From an uncultured Oscillibacter sp. (GTDB lineage: Bacteria; Bacillota; Clostridia; Oscillospirales; Oscillospiraceae), in contig CAJTMG010000018.1 of NCBI GenBank assembly GCA_910577405.1, forward strand, positions 1 through 64,000: 64,000 nucleotides of DNA, in the 5' to 3' direction. The translations under genes and the position numbers were made by a program. Of this stretch, positions 26,226 through 35,556 are shown piece by piece (the stretch's first letter is position 1; every line of letters starts with the position of its first letter). The notes beneath the pieces are model-generated. The model saw nothing but the letters and a program-made list of their open reading frames with translations, was not told where the DNA came from and made no database searches.

Positions 26226-26297
26226 AAGCAGGCAGAAAGACTTTTTCAGTTTGTGAGTACAGACCGTTTTTTGTGCAGACTGCCAAGTCAATCACGA

Positions 26298-26451
26298 TTT
26301 TGCAAGGGCTTTTTCTCTTTTGAGGCGGATTTTGGCCAGTGTGATTTTCCGTTTTGCACAAATCCATAAATCTCCTGCCGCTTCCGCCCTTCAGACGCCG
26401 CGGATGAGGTTTTGCGCAAAGAAATTTTGCGTTTTTTGCACCCCTGCAAAA
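26298..26451. promoter_or_regulatory. Cluster of TTTTGCA motifs, candidate enhancer sites of the sigma-54 activator
   Basis: Four related motifs occur: TTTTGCAA (26298-26305), TTTTGCACAAA (26352-26362), TTTTGCGCAAA (26410-26420), and the inverted repeat TTTTGCA-CCCC-TGCAAAA (26434-26451). They lie about 70-230 bases upstream of the -24/-12 element, the usual distance for bound sigma-54 activators. Confidence 0.6.
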
Positions 26452-26701
26452 TTTTTTTGCGTCTTTTTTGCCAGTTTCGTGAAATTATACAAAAAACGAC
26501 GCATGGAGGGAGAAGCTCCATACGCCGTTCGTTTGTGTGAGTGCAATATCCATTTATGCTCCGGGCCTTATGCGGAATGGCTGCATTCTTCGGATTGAAA
26601 ACGCCCTCCGGAGGTACTTCTGGAGCTGTTTGCGCGTGATACAGAGGAACTCCGCGTCAAAGAAAACCGGCAGGAGCGCTATAGGAATCCAGCGAAATAA
26701 C

Positions 26702-26741
26702 AAAAAAGCAGCTCGGCGGAAGGTTCTTCCATCTGCCGAGT
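26702..26741 (-). terminator. Terminator of the sigma-54 activator gene
   Basis: On the minus strand a long stem with CTCGGCAG and GCCGAG ends is followed by CTGCTTTTTTG. It lies just after the activator stop and separates it from the glycyl-radical operon. Confidence 0.85.
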
Positions 26742-26776
26742 TGTGTCATATCACATAGGTGAATCTGTCCTATGTT

Positions 26777-28513
26777 CTATTTCAGCTTTTCTCTCAGCAA
26801 TGCGTTCACGTCGATCTGATAACGTTTGATACGGTATTGCAGATTCTGACGGCTCATATTCAAAGCGCGTGCCGCCTCAGAGATATTCCCTCCGCTCTCC
26901 CGCAGGGCCTGGCAGATTGTCTGATACGCTGCGTCCCGGATAGAGGTATGCAGAGATGTTCCCTTTGTTTTTGGTACGGGCTGCGGGGCAGGTCCTTCCA
27001 TTCCGGACAGGATGTGTTCAGGAAGATAGGCCGGCGTAATGGTGGACAGCTCGTCCGGGAGGATGTTCATAGCGTGTTCGATGGCGTGCTGCAATTCCCG
27101 CACATTCCCCGGCCAGTAGTACGCCTGAAAACGATCCAATGTTGCTTTGCTGATATTCTTGACGTTCTTCTCTAGCTTTTGATTGCACCGGATGATAAAG
27201 CGTTTGGCCAGCAGTCCGATGTCCTCCCGCCGGGTCCGCAGGGGAGGGATTGTAATATTTACCACGCCCAGCCGGTAGAACAGGTCCTGCCGCAGATTCC
27301 CTTCCTGGATGGCCTGATAGGGCGGGACATTCGTGTTGGACAGCAGGCGGACGTTCACATGGATTTCGGCGGAGCCTCCCACCCGGCGGAAGGTCCCCTC
27401 CTGAAGCACCCGGAGGAGCTTGGACTGAAGGTTGATATTCATGGAGTTGATTTCATCCAGCAGCAGCGTTCCGCCGTCGGCCTGCTCGAAAAGCCCTGCA
27501 CGCTGTTCCGCCCCCGTGTATGCGCCCCGCTCCGTACCAAAGAGCAGACCCTCCAGCAGATTTTCCGGAATGGCCGCGCAGTTGATTGCCAGGAAGGGCC
27601 GGTCTGCACGGCGGCTGGCGTTGTGGATGCTCTGTGCAAACATCTCCTTTCCGGTGCCGGTTTCTCCGTAGATCATCACGGAAGAATCGTTCCTCGCCAC
27701 CTGCCCGCACTGCTCAATCACGTCCCGCATGGCAGAGCTGACATAGACAATATCAGAGAACTGATACTGGGCCGTCAGCGCGCTTTTCGTCTTTGGATGT
27801 TTGTTTGAAGCCTGGTTCAGCAGCTTGTCCTGCAAATCCATAATCTGTTTTTGCAGCGTCTCAATCTGTGACCAGTCCTGCATAACCGTAAACGCGCCGA
27901 GAACCTGTCCATTCTGGGTAATGGGGTAGGTGCTGGATACTACGTCGATGTTCTTCCCGAAGCAGGTCGCGTAATACAGCCGCCGGTTTTTTATGGCTCT
28001 TTTTTCCTGAAGCGCCTGGGGAACCGTCAGTTTTGAGCCGTCCAGCATCCTGTAGATATCCGAGACGTGTTCCCCCAGAACGTCCTGGGTGGTCAGGGAT
28101 TCCATTTTCACAGCGGCGTCATTCACCAGATACATCCGGCCCTTCGCGTCAAACAAGGCCGCCGCCTCGCTGATCTGGTTCAGCATACTGATGAGCATAT
28201 CATGGCAGGCGTCGTTGGCGGCATTCCGGAAGACGATCAGCCGTGTTCGGGGCGGCAGACCGTCCACCTCCGGCGCCGGGCAGCGGAGCAGGTACTCTCC
28301 AAAGGCAATGTTTGCATACAACGGTTCCTCCGACTCCTGGCAGAGCGGGGCGGCGATCTCCCACAGGGACTGGCCTTCCAGCGTTCCCTCTCCGTGGAGA
28401 AGATGGTCCCCGGTTTCATTGACAGACAGGATGATTTCATGCTCACCCAGCAGCGCCGCGCCCAACCCGCTCTGAGATAAGACCGTCATCACATCCCTGT
28501 AATCCATCGGCAT
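26777..28513 (-). CDS. PAS-domain sigma-54-dependent transcriptional activator
   Basis: A 578-residue regulator. Residues 1-100 form a divergent sensor, and a PAS domain lies at about 105-225 (AAALFDAKGRMYLVNDAAV). The AAA+ domain at about 250-480 has Walker A GETGTGKE (283-290), the sigma-54 contact loop GAYTGA (330-335) and Walker B LLLDEI. A Fis-type helix-turn-helix closes the protein (ISEAARALNMSRQNLQYRIKRY). It should bind enhancer sites and open the -24/-12 promoter at 26210-26225 in front of the glycyl-radical enzyme, when its sensor detects a small molecule. The start follows AAGGAGG. It is transcribed in the same direction but has its own terminator. Confidence 0.95.
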   Translation of the reverse strand: MPMDYRDVMTVLSQSGLGAALLGEHEIILSVNETGDHLLHGEGTLEGQSLWEIAAPLCQESEEPLYANIAFGEYLLRCPAPEVDGLPPRTRLIVFRNAANDACHDMLISMLNQISEAAALFDAKGRMYLVNDAAVKMESLTTQDVLGEHVSDIYRMLDGSKLTVPQALQEKRAIKNRRLYYATCFGKNIDVVSSTYPITQNGQVLGAFTVMQDWSQIETLQKQIMDLQDKLLNQASNKHPKTKSALTAQYQFSDIVYVSSAMRDVIEQCGQVARNDSSVMIYGETGTGKEMFAQSIHNASRRADRPFLAINCAAIPENLLEGLLFGTERGAYTGAEQRAGLFEQADGGTLLLDEINSMNINLQSKLLRVLQEGTFRRVGGSAEIHVNVRLLSNTNVPPYQAIQEGNLRQDLFYRLGVVNITIPPLRTRREDIGLLAKRFIIRCNQKLEKNVKNISKATLDRFQAYYWPGNVRELQHAIEHAMNILPDELSTITPAYLPEHILSGMEGPAPQPVPKTKGTSLHTSIRDAAYQTICQALRESGGNISEAARALNMSRQNLQYRIKRYQIDVNALLREKLK

Positions 28514-28920
28514 ACTGTCCTCCTTGCAGGCTATTCTGTCACATTACATGATACAACATATAATATTCCCCGCTGACAGGCAAAATAAATACAATTGCAC
28601 TGCACATAGAAAACTATGCCTGATTTCCAATGCTGTAGCTTTGCCGGGCCTCGCCTGTTTTTTGCCGTGATTTTGGGAATCATCCGAAAGTCCTGACGGT
28701 TCCGCCGGGAGGTGTTTGGGAGAGGACATAATTCAGCCAGGGAAGGCGCTGAAGGACCTGTCTCCGGGCTTCTTTGACCGCTGAGTGAGGAACAGGACGT
28801 TTGAAAAATGGACAGCGAAAGTGCGTCCGGGGCGTGCAAAGGCGTTCCGGGCGCACCACTGAATGGATGTGGGAGAAAACATTTGTAGAAGTGCGATGCC
28901 CTCGCATACGAACACTATTT
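28514..28920. other. Gene-free gap between activator and LacI genes
   Basis: About 400 bases with no supported gene. The part next to the activator is AT-rich and could hold its promoter, but no clear -35/-10 pair is seen. Short reading frames on both strands have no ribosome site. Confidence 0.4.
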
Positions 28921-29922
28921 TCAGAAGAATTCCCGAACGGACTCTCCTTCGGTCAGAGTGACGGGGAGCAGGATGCGTTCTTTGCTGCTCCGGCCGCTGG
29001 TGATAAAGGAAATCAGCTTCTCCACGCAGGTTTCCGCCTGGGTTGCGCAGTGTACATCCACCGACGTGATGGATGGAATGGCCATTTTGCCCATCACGGT
29101 ATTATCGAAACCGATCAGCGAGACATCCTGGGGCACATTCAAGCCCATAGCCAGGAGCGCCTTTGTGCCGATCAGCGCAATATTGTCATTGTCACAGAGA
29201 AAGGCTTCCGGCAGGGAACTCCGCCGCCGGAGGCTTTTCAGCATTTGTTCATAGTTATACACATCGGCGGGATCCAGATCCAACACCAGATGTTCCGGGT
29301 CGACCGGCATAGAAAAATGCGTCATTGCGCCCAAAAATCCCTGAAAGCGCTCCATAAACCCCGTGCTGTGCCGCGGCGAGCCCAAAAAGCCTATTTTAGA
29401 CGCGCCCCGGTTCCGGAGGTACTTCACTGCCAGCAGTCCGCCCTGAAAATTATCCTCCGTCACCACGCAGACCGCAAGATTCTGATAGCGCGTACCGATG
29501 GCCACCACAGGGATGCCGCACTGGGCTACCTTTGACGCGATACGCTCGTCCATATCGCCCAGAATGATGATGCCCGCGATGGAATTGGCCTCAAAGATCC
29601 GCCGCAGTTCCTTGGGGTCCACATCGCAGGTAGAGCCTTTGAAGACCATCATATTATAATTATGGTCATAAGCGGTGCTGAGAATCCGCTGGTGAAAACT
29701 CATGTAAAAATAAGAATCCCGCAGTCTTGCCCCGGTGGACACAAGGCCGATATTGCGCATTTCCGACTTGCTTTTCTGCGGGGAGTAGCCCAGTTCTTCC
29801 GCAGCCCGGAGGATGTTCTCCCGGGTTTCCTGACGCACGCTGGGCATATTCCGAAGGGCGAGGGAAACCGTGTTGACAGAGACGCCGCAACGCTGAGCAA
29901 TATCCTTCAGTGTGACTTTCAA
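28921..29922 (-). CDS. LacI-family transcriptional regulator
   Basis: A 333-residue regulator. The helix-turn-helix reads TLKDIAQRCGVSVNTVSLALRN at the N-terminus, and a sugar-binding sensor domain follows (AFLCDNDNIALIGTKALLAMG, SLIGFDNTVMG). It starts at a TTG eight bases after AAAGGAGG. It is the last gene downstream of the binding protein, permease and ATPase genes on the same strand, and probably controls them. A 23-base palindrome at 33933-33955 over the ATPase promoter is a candidate binding site. Confidence 0.92.
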   Translation of the reverse strand: MKVTLKDIAQRCGVSVNTVSLALRNMPSVRQETRENILRAAEELGYSPQKSKSEMRNIGLVSTGARLRDSYFYMSFHQRILSTAYDHNYNMMVFKGSTCDVDPKELRRIFEANSIAGIIILGDMDERIASKVAQCGIPVVAIGTRYQNLAVCVVTEDNFQGGLLAVKYLRNRGASKIGFLGSPRHSTGFMERFQGFLGAMTHFSMPVDPEHLVLDLDPADVYNYEQMLKSLRRRSSLPEAFLCDNDNIALIGTKALLAMGLNVPQDVSLIGFDNTVMGKMAIPSITSVDVHCATQAETCVEKLISFITSGRSSKERILLPVTLTEGESVREFF

Positions 29923-30135
29923 AGGCGTGCCTCCTTTACATTTTGCTTCCTTCTTGATTGATTTTGTCTATCTTTTGGTCCGCTTCAATCAAAGTCACTC
30001 TTCATATTATGCCTTTTTCTGTATAAAAGCAACAGAAATCTCTTCATAATTTTGCACAATATTCCCTCGCATTTCCGTTTTTTTGACGAACAAGGCGCCG
30101 GCTCTGTTCACCGACGCCCTGCCCGTTTAAATGGA

Positions 30136-31197
30136 TCAGCCCAGCTTCACACCGGATTCGGCGACCTTGGCCTCCACGCCGCTGCGGAATTCTGCAACGT
30201 TGTCCGCGCTCAGGACCACCACGTCCAGAGGCTGATTCTTCTCAACGGTCTCGCCATTGAGAATCTTCACCGCGTTCTCAACACCCTTGTACCCCTCTTC
30301 AATGGGCTGCTGAGCGACGGAGCCGGTCATTTCACCGTTGGCGATGGAGTCCATGGCGTTGAAGGTGCCGTCGAAGCCCACGGTCACAACGCCCTGGAGA
30401 TTCGCGGCGGCAACAGCCTGGTATGCGCCAAGGGCCATATCGTCATTGGTGGCATAGAACGCCTTGATATCAGGATTCGCCTGGATGATGTTCTCGGCCA
30501 CGTTGACCGCCTTGCCGCGATCGGAGTCAGCGGGCTGGATGGCGACCACCTCGAGTCCGGCGTCTTCCATGGCCTTCTGTGCGCCGTCGGCACGCTGGTC
30601 ATGCACTGCCTGTCCAATCAGGCCGCGGATAATGGCTACCTTATCGCCGGACTGGAGCTTGGAAGCGATGAACTCGCCGCCCTGCCGTCCAGCGTCCACG
30701 TTGCCGGTGCCCACGAAGCAGGAATACAGGGAATCGTCGTCCGTGTTCAGCATGGCATCAATGAGCACCAGGGGCGTGCCGGCGTTCTTCACGGTCTGGG
30801 CCGCAGACACCAGGGAAGTAGGTTCGTTGGCTGCCAGGACGATGGCATCCACCTTGTTGTTGATGGCGTCTTCTACCATGTTAATCTGTGTTGCGGAGTC
30901 GGATTCTGCGTTGGGGCCGATGACGTTGACCTTCACGCCCAGATCCTTGCCCGCCAGCTTCGCTCCGGCTTCAACCATGTGCCAGTAGTCGCTGTTCAGG
31001 GCCATACAGATCACAGTAATCTCATAGTCGCCGTCACCGCCGCTGGTATCGCCTTCCGCGGGCGGAGTGGCGTCGCCGCTGCTCTCTGCCGGGGGAGCGC
31101 TGGTATCTCCGCTGCCGGAATCCTTGCCGCCGCAGGCTGTCAGCAGGCCAATCAGCATCATTGCGCACATCGCAAGGGCTAACATTCTTCTTTTCAT
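30136..31197 (-). CDS. Sugar ABC transporter substrate-binding lipoprotein (RbsB-like)
   Basis: A 353-residue lipoprotein. The signal peptide has a KRR start, a hydrophobic core and the lipobox LLTACGG (Cys near residue 22). A linker rich in Ser, Gly and Pro follows. The mature domain is the Peripla_BP_4 fold with VDAIVLAANEPTSL and FYATNDDMALGAYQAV. It binds a sugar for the permease and ATPase encoded upstream in the same operon. The start follows AAGGAGG. Confidence 0.94.
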   Translation of the reverse strand: MKRRMLALAMCAMMLIGLLTACGGKDSGSGDTSAPPAESSGDATPPAEGDTSGGDGDYEITVICMALNSDYWHMVEAGAKLAGKDLGVKVNVIGPNAESDSATQINMVEDAINNKVDAIVLAANEPTSLVSAAQTVKNAGTPLVLIDAMLNTDDDSLYSCFVGTGNVDAGRQGGEFIASKLQSGDKVAIIRGLIGQAVHDQRADGAQKAMEDAGLEVVAIQPADSDRGKAVNVAENIIQANPDIKAFYATNDDMALGAYQAVAAANLQGVVTVGFDGTFNAMDSIANGEMTGSVAQQPIEEGYKGVENAVKILNGETVEKNQPLDVVVLSADNVAEFRSGVEAKVAESGVKLG

Positions 31198-31309
31198 CTT
31201 GAGTCCTCCTTAAAATTTTGTCTGTATTCAAACCCTGTTACAGGCGAACACCGATTGTGAATCAGGAATCAGGAGTTTTTCAGCGCTGCTTTCCAATCCC
31301 TGTAAGCAT

Positions 31310-32329
31310 TTACGCCGTTTTCTCTTCTCTCTTCATACGCTTCACACGTTTGAAGCCGCCGCCGCGAACCACGTCGATGAACACTGCCACAATAATGATC
31401 GCGCCCAGGAAGATGGTCTGCATATCAGAGGAAACATTCAGCAGGTTCAGGCCGTTCCGGAGCACCGCAATCAGGAGCACGCCGGTAAAGGTACCCAGGA
31501 CGTTGCCCTTGCCGCCAAAGAAGCTGGTGCCGCCGATAATCACCGCCGCGATTGCATCGTTTTCCAGAAGGTTGCCGGAAAGAGGATAGGCGGAATCCGT
31601 ACGGCCTGTCAGCATGATACCGCCCAGAGCCGCCATCACGCCAGAAATCACGTAAACGCTGGTTCGGACAAAGTCCACGTTGATACCCGAAAGCCCTGCT
31701 GTGTTAATATTGCCGCCAACCGCGTAGATATGCCGTCCCAAAGTGGTGTAATTGAGAAAAATGCTGAACAGGATGTACACAATCAGCATCATCAAAAAGG
31801 ACACAGGGATCTTGCTGAGAAAGGACTCCGGCTTGCTGCTCAGGAAGGAGGAACCTGCCCATTTAATAATGAAGGGCATTCCCGCAATGGGGGTAGCGCC
31901 GGTAATCACCAGACCGATGCCCTTATAGATGTTCTGGGTACCCAGGGTGGAGATGAACGGATGGGGCAGCTTGCACTTAGTCAGCAGCAGGCCGTTCACA
32001 AGACCCAGCAGCGCGCCGGAGACGATGCAGATCACCAGGCAGAGCACCGGATTCAGCTCCATCTGCACCGCGCACTTTGCCATAATCAGCGTGGAGAGGG
32101 TCATGGTGTAGCCGATGGACAGGTCAATGCCCGCCGTCAGGATACAGACCATCATGCCCAAAGAAAGGAAGCCGTTCAGAGCCGCCTGACGCGCCACGTT
32201 CAGAAGGTTTGTCGCGGTAAAGAAGTTCTTATTCTTGAACGCAAGGAAGATACACAGCAGAATCAGGGCAACCAGCGGTCCCGTCTTGTTGATAATCTCC
32301 TTGAATTTGGACGTTGCATTTTTACTCAT
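31310..32329 (-). CDS. Sugar ABC transporter permease (RbsC/CUT2 type)
   Basis: A 339-residue membrane protein with about eight to ten spans. The hallmark ILTAGIDLSIGYTM follows the third span, and VIGGTSFFGGKGNVLG and GVLLIAVLRNGLNLLNV lie near the C-terminus. It forms the channel of the second CUT2 importer in the window. Its ATG overlaps the ATPase stop by four bases (ATGA), a sign of translational coupling. Confidence 0.95.
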   Translation of the reverse strand: MSKNATSKFKEIINKTGPLVALILLCIFLAFKNKNFFTATNLLNVARQAALNGFLSLGMMVCILTAGIDLSIGYTMTLSTLIMAKCAVQMELNPVLCLVICIVSGALLGLVNGLLLTKCKLPHPFISTLGTQNIYKGIGLVITGATPIAGMPFIIKWAGSSFLSSKPESFLSKIPVSFLMMLIVYILFSIFLNYTTLGRHIYAVGGNINTAGLSGINVDFVRTSVYVISGVMAALGGIMLTGRTDSAYPLSGNLLENDAIAAVIIGGTSFFGGKGNVLGTFTGVLLIAVLRNGLNLLNVSSDMQTIFLGAIIIVAVFIDVVRGGGFKRVKRMKREEKTA

Positions 32330-33855
32330 GCCAGCTTTCCTCCCGTCGCCAGAGTCAAAATTTCCTCCTGCCCTGCTTTCCCGTCATTCTCTATAACGCC
32401 GGTTTCATGTCCCTCATACATCACCATGACCCGGTCGCTCATGCCCAGGATTTCCTCCATTTCCGAGGACACCATGATAATGGACGCGCCCTGGGCCAGC
32501 AGGTCATTCATAATATTGTAAATCTCGACCTTTGCGCCCACGTCCACGCCTTTGGTCGGCTCGTCGAAAATAAAGACCTTCGCGTTGGACATCAGCCATT
32601 TCATGATTACGATCTTTTGCTGATTGCCGCCGGAAAAGTTCATCGCCTCTTTTTCCGGCTGCATGGGCCGCAGGTTCAGCGACGCGCCGTAATCGCAGAC
32701 CATTTTCCGCCGCTTCTTGTTGTCCACCAGGCCCACCGGGTTCCGGAACTTCTTCATGGTGACGATGGTGCCGTTTTCAATCACGTCGTGAATCAGGATC
32801 AGGCCCTCTTCCTTCCGGTTTTCGGTAATCAGGACCACGCCCTTTTTGATCGCGTCCCGGGGATTCTTGATGGAGATTTCCTGTCCCTCCAGGTACAAGC
32901 GCCCGTCAGCCAGTGGGTCCGCGCCGAAGATGGCCCGCATCGCCTCGGTACGTCCCGCGCCCACCAGACCGAACACGCCCAGAAGCTCGCCCTTACGCAC
33001 ACTGAAGCTGATGTTGTCGAACTTCTCCGCGCACAGGCCCTCGCAGCGGAACATCTCTTCGCCGATGGAAACCTTTCGCTTCGGGAATTTCTCGTCCAGG
33101 GACCGGCCCACCATCATCTTGATAATCTGGTCCTCGGTCACGCCGGCCACATCCAGTGTCTCGCCGGAATTCTGGCCGTTTTTCAGCACCGTCACCTTAT
33201 GACCCACTTCCTTGGCCTCGTCCAGCTTATGGGTGATGAACAAAATGGACACGCCCTCCTGATTGAGTTCTTTCATGAGATTCAGCAGGAAGTCGATTTC
33301 CTTCCGGCTCAGGGAAGAGGTCGGTTCGTCCATAATCAGCAGCCTGGCGTTCCGGTCGATGGCCCGGGCGATTTCCACCAGCTGTCTTTGTCCCATGCCC
33401 AGGTTTTCCATCGGGGTATCCAGGTCCACGTCCGACAGGCCCACACGGTCCAGAGCCTTTCTTGCGCAGCGCTTCTGTTCCTTCCAGTCAATCAAGCCGA
33501 TTTTCTTCTTCTCAAAGCCCAGATACATATTTTCCACCACGCTCAGGCAGGGGATGTTGCTCAGCTCCTGATAGATGACAGCGATCCCCAGGTCATAAGC
33601 GTCCTGAATGCTGTTGATCTTCACCGGTTCGCCCAGCCAGCGCATCTCGCCGCCTTCTGGTTTGTTGATGCCGATGATGGTCTTGATCATGGTGGACTTT
33701 CCCGCGCCGTTCTCTCCCAACAGCAAATGAATCTCTCCCTGATTAATTGTAAGATTCACATGACTCAGGGCAACGACGCCAGGGAACAGCTTTGTGATAT
33801 CCCGCATCTCCAGCAGCGGCGGCCGGCCACCGACTGGCTGCGTACGCTCTGACAT
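32326..33855 (-). CDS. Sugar ABC transporter, double ATP-binding protein (RbsA/MglA type)
   Basis: A 509-residue double ATPase. The first half carries Walker A GENGAGKST, the weak signature MGQRQLVEIAR and IMDEPTSSL. The second half carries GLVGAGRTEA, FSGGNQQK and IFDEPTKGVD. It energises import of an unknown sugar with the next two genes. It starts after GGAGGCG and is the first gene of an operon with a good promoter at 33917-33945. It diverges from the Gfo/Idh/MocA gene. Confidence 0.95.
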   Translation of the reverse strand: MSERTQPVGGRPPLLEMRDITKLFPGVVALSHVNLTINQGEIHLLLGENGAGKSTMIKTIIGINKPEGGEMRWLGEPVKINSIQDAYDLGIAVIYQELSNIPCLSVVENMYLGFEKKKIGLIDWKEQKRCARKALDRVGLSDVDLDTPMENLGMGQRQLVEIARAIDRNARLLIMDEPTSSLSRKEIDFLLNLMKELNQEGVSILFITHKLDEAKEVGHKVTVLKNGQNSGETLDVAGVTEDQIIKMMVGRSLDEKFPKRKVSIGEEMFRCEGLCAEKFDNISFSVRKGELLGVFGLVGAGRTEAMRAIFGADPLADGRLYLEGQEISIKNPRDAIKKGVVLITENRKEEGLILIHDVIENGTIVTMKKFRNPVGLVDNKKRRKMVCDYGASLNLRPMQPEKEAMNFSGGNQQKIVIMKWLMSNAKVFIFDEPTKGVDVGAKVEIYNIMNDLLAQGASIIMVSSEMEEILGMSDRVMVMYEGHETGVIENDGKAGQEEILTLATGGKLA

Positions 33856-33916
33856 CTTTACGCCTCCTTCTCCGCATTATCCATTTCCCAAATCCTTCTA
33901 TGTTGTTGACTTCTTT

Positions 33917-33945
33917 AGTATATTTCACATTTTATAATATGTCAA
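33917..33945 (-). promoter_or_regulatory. Promoter of the second sugar ABC operon
   Basis: On the minus strand TTGACA (33940-33945) and TATACT (33917-33922) are 17 bases apart, about 60 bases before the ATPase start. Confidence 0.85.
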
Positions 33946-33955
33946 TCATATTATA
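33933..33955. promoter_or_regulatory. 23-base palindrome over the -35 box, candidate operator
   Basis: TATAATATG, a five-base spacer TCAAT and CATATTATA form a perfect inverted repeat that covers the -35 element of the ABC operon. A repressor bound here would stop transcription. The LacI protein encoded at the end of the operon is the natural candidate. Confidence 0.7.
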
Positions 33956-34200
33956 GACAGGAATTTCCACAATAATTTTTTAGTTTCGATATGCAAATTA
34001 ACCAGATATATAATTGGTACGACCATTATTTTTTGTATAGTACAGAGAAGGCGTTTTGATGGATTTTTATATAAAATATGCAAAAAAGTATGATAAATTG
34101 TCGTTTTGCCACATAAAATGCAATTATCAATTTGATATCCGAATTTTCCTGCCCTAAATATTCTCTCTGTTTTTCACAGTCCGATGCCGTCATATTTGTA

Positions 34201-34240
34201 ATATTATATATCTTGACTTTTTCATATGATGTGGTAACAT
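34201..34240 (+). promoter_or_regulatory. Promoter of the first Gfo/Idh/MocA gene, with shared upstream motif
   Basis: TTGACT (34213-34218) and TAACAT (34235-34240) are 16 bases apart. The 14-base motif ATATTATATATCTT (34201-34214) overlaps the -35 box and recurs exactly at 38201-38214 before the GntR gene. The rest of the 466-base gap (33856-34322) is AT-rich and shows no gene. Confidence 0.6.
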
Positions 34241-34322
34241 ATTCACATACGGAATACCGAAACCTGACGAAAAGACCGCAGGAGAAGATTCGGATCAAAA
34301 TTCAACTGGGAGGCTGAATACT

Positions 34323-35324
34323 ATGAAAAAGACCTTGCGCATTGGCGTTATCGGCTTGGGGCGGCTGGGCTATCAGCATACGATGAACGTGACTCGGACC
34401 ATGGGCGCGCGTCTTGCGGCTGTCTCCGACCCGTTCCCCGCCGCGCTGGAGAGGGCTGTGGAGGATTTCGGCGTCACCGGGTATGCCGATTATAAGGAAA
34501 TGCTGAAGGACCCCGCTGTGGACGCCGTGGTGATTGCTACCCCCACCCAGACCCATTATGATGTGCTGATGGACGTGATTGCCGCCCGGAAGCCCATTTT
34601 TGTGGAAAAGCCCATTACCTTCACCGTGGAAGAGGCCGAAAAAATTCAGAAGGCCGTGGAAGAAGCCGGTCTGTATCTCCAGGTTGGCTTTATGCGCCGT
34701 TTTGACCCCGGTCATGTGGCCGCAAAGAAGATGATTGAGTCCGGCGCCTGCGGAAAACCCATTTACATCCACGACTGCCAGCGTGATCCCAACGGCCCGC
34801 CTCCGGCTTACGTGCCCCAGTCCGGCGGTCTGTTTGTCGACATGGGCATTCACGATCTGGACGTAGCCCGCTGGCTGATGGGCTGTGAAATCACCGAAAT
34901 CTATGCCCAGGGCGCTGTCCTGAAGCACGAGTTCCTGAAGGAGCTGAACGACGTGGACGACGGCCAGATGCTGCTGAAATTCCAGAACGGCGGTCTTGGC
35001 ATGATCGAAATCAGCCGGAATGCCAACGACGTCTACGATACCCGCACCGAGGTCATCGGCCTGGAGAAGAGCGTCTTTGTGGGGCAGGAGCAGCTGACGC
35101 CCTTCAAGACCGTAGGCGGGCAGGAAATTGTCTTCGATATGGCCAACTGGTGCCTGGGCCGCTTCAAGGACGCCTACGAGCTGGAAATGGCCGCTTTCGT
35201 CGAGAATGTCCTGGCCGGCAAGCCCTCCCCCGTGACCGCCTATGACGGCATGATGGGCATTAAGCTGGCCCTTACCGCTACCGCGTCTTTCCGGGAGAAC
35301 AAGCCCATTCATCTTACTTACTGA
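34323..35324 (+). CDS. Gfo/Idh/MocA-family NAD(P)-dependent oxidoreductase (inositol dehydrogenase-like)
   Basis: A 333-residue two-domain dehydrogenase. The Rossmann motif is GVIGLGRLGYQH at residues 8-19, EKPITFTVEEA carries the conserved Lys of the EKP motif, and FVDMGIHDLDVARWLMG holds the catalytic Asp/His pair. This resembles myo-inositol 2-dehydrogenase and scyllo-inositol dehydrogenase, but other cyclic polyols or sugars are possible. It diverges from the second ABC operon, so it probably acts on the sugar imported by it. GGGAGG precedes the ATG. Confidence 0.9.
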   Translation: MKKTLRIGVIGLGRLGYQHTMNVTRTMGARLAAVSDPFPAALERAVEDFGVTGYADYKEMLKDPAVDAVVIATPTQTHYDVLMDVIAARKPIFVEKPITFTVEEAEKIQKAVEEAGLYLQVGFMRRFDPGHVAAKKMIESGACGKPIYIHDCQRDPNGPPPAYVPQSGGLFVDMGIHDLDVARWLMGCEITEIYAQGAVLKHEFLKELNDVDDGQMLLKFQNGGLGMIEISRNANDVYDTRTEVIGLEKSVFVGQEQLTPFKTVGGQEIVFDMANWCLGRFKDAYELEMAAFVENVLAGKPSPVTAYDGMMGIKLALTATASFRENKPIHLTY

Positions 35325-35556
35325 TCACACACTCTCTCTTTCTTTTTCATTCTTCTTCACTCCAGCGCAGCGTCAGGATGCCGAAAGGTGTCCTGATGCC
35401 GCTTTCAGGGGTGTTTCCAGCTTCATTCATGGCGGCCTGACGGTTTCATCACAAGAGATTATGACAGGGACTTCATGAAATTTATGGCGAAAACGCTGGA
35501 TTTTTCAGGCGGAGGCCGGATATTTTTTGAATCCGCACAATTTCTCCTGTAATCAT

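Noticed and set aside
32314..33852. Open frame of 512 codons on plus over the second ABC ATPase
   Set aside because: Antisense shadow; the ATPase on minus is complete.
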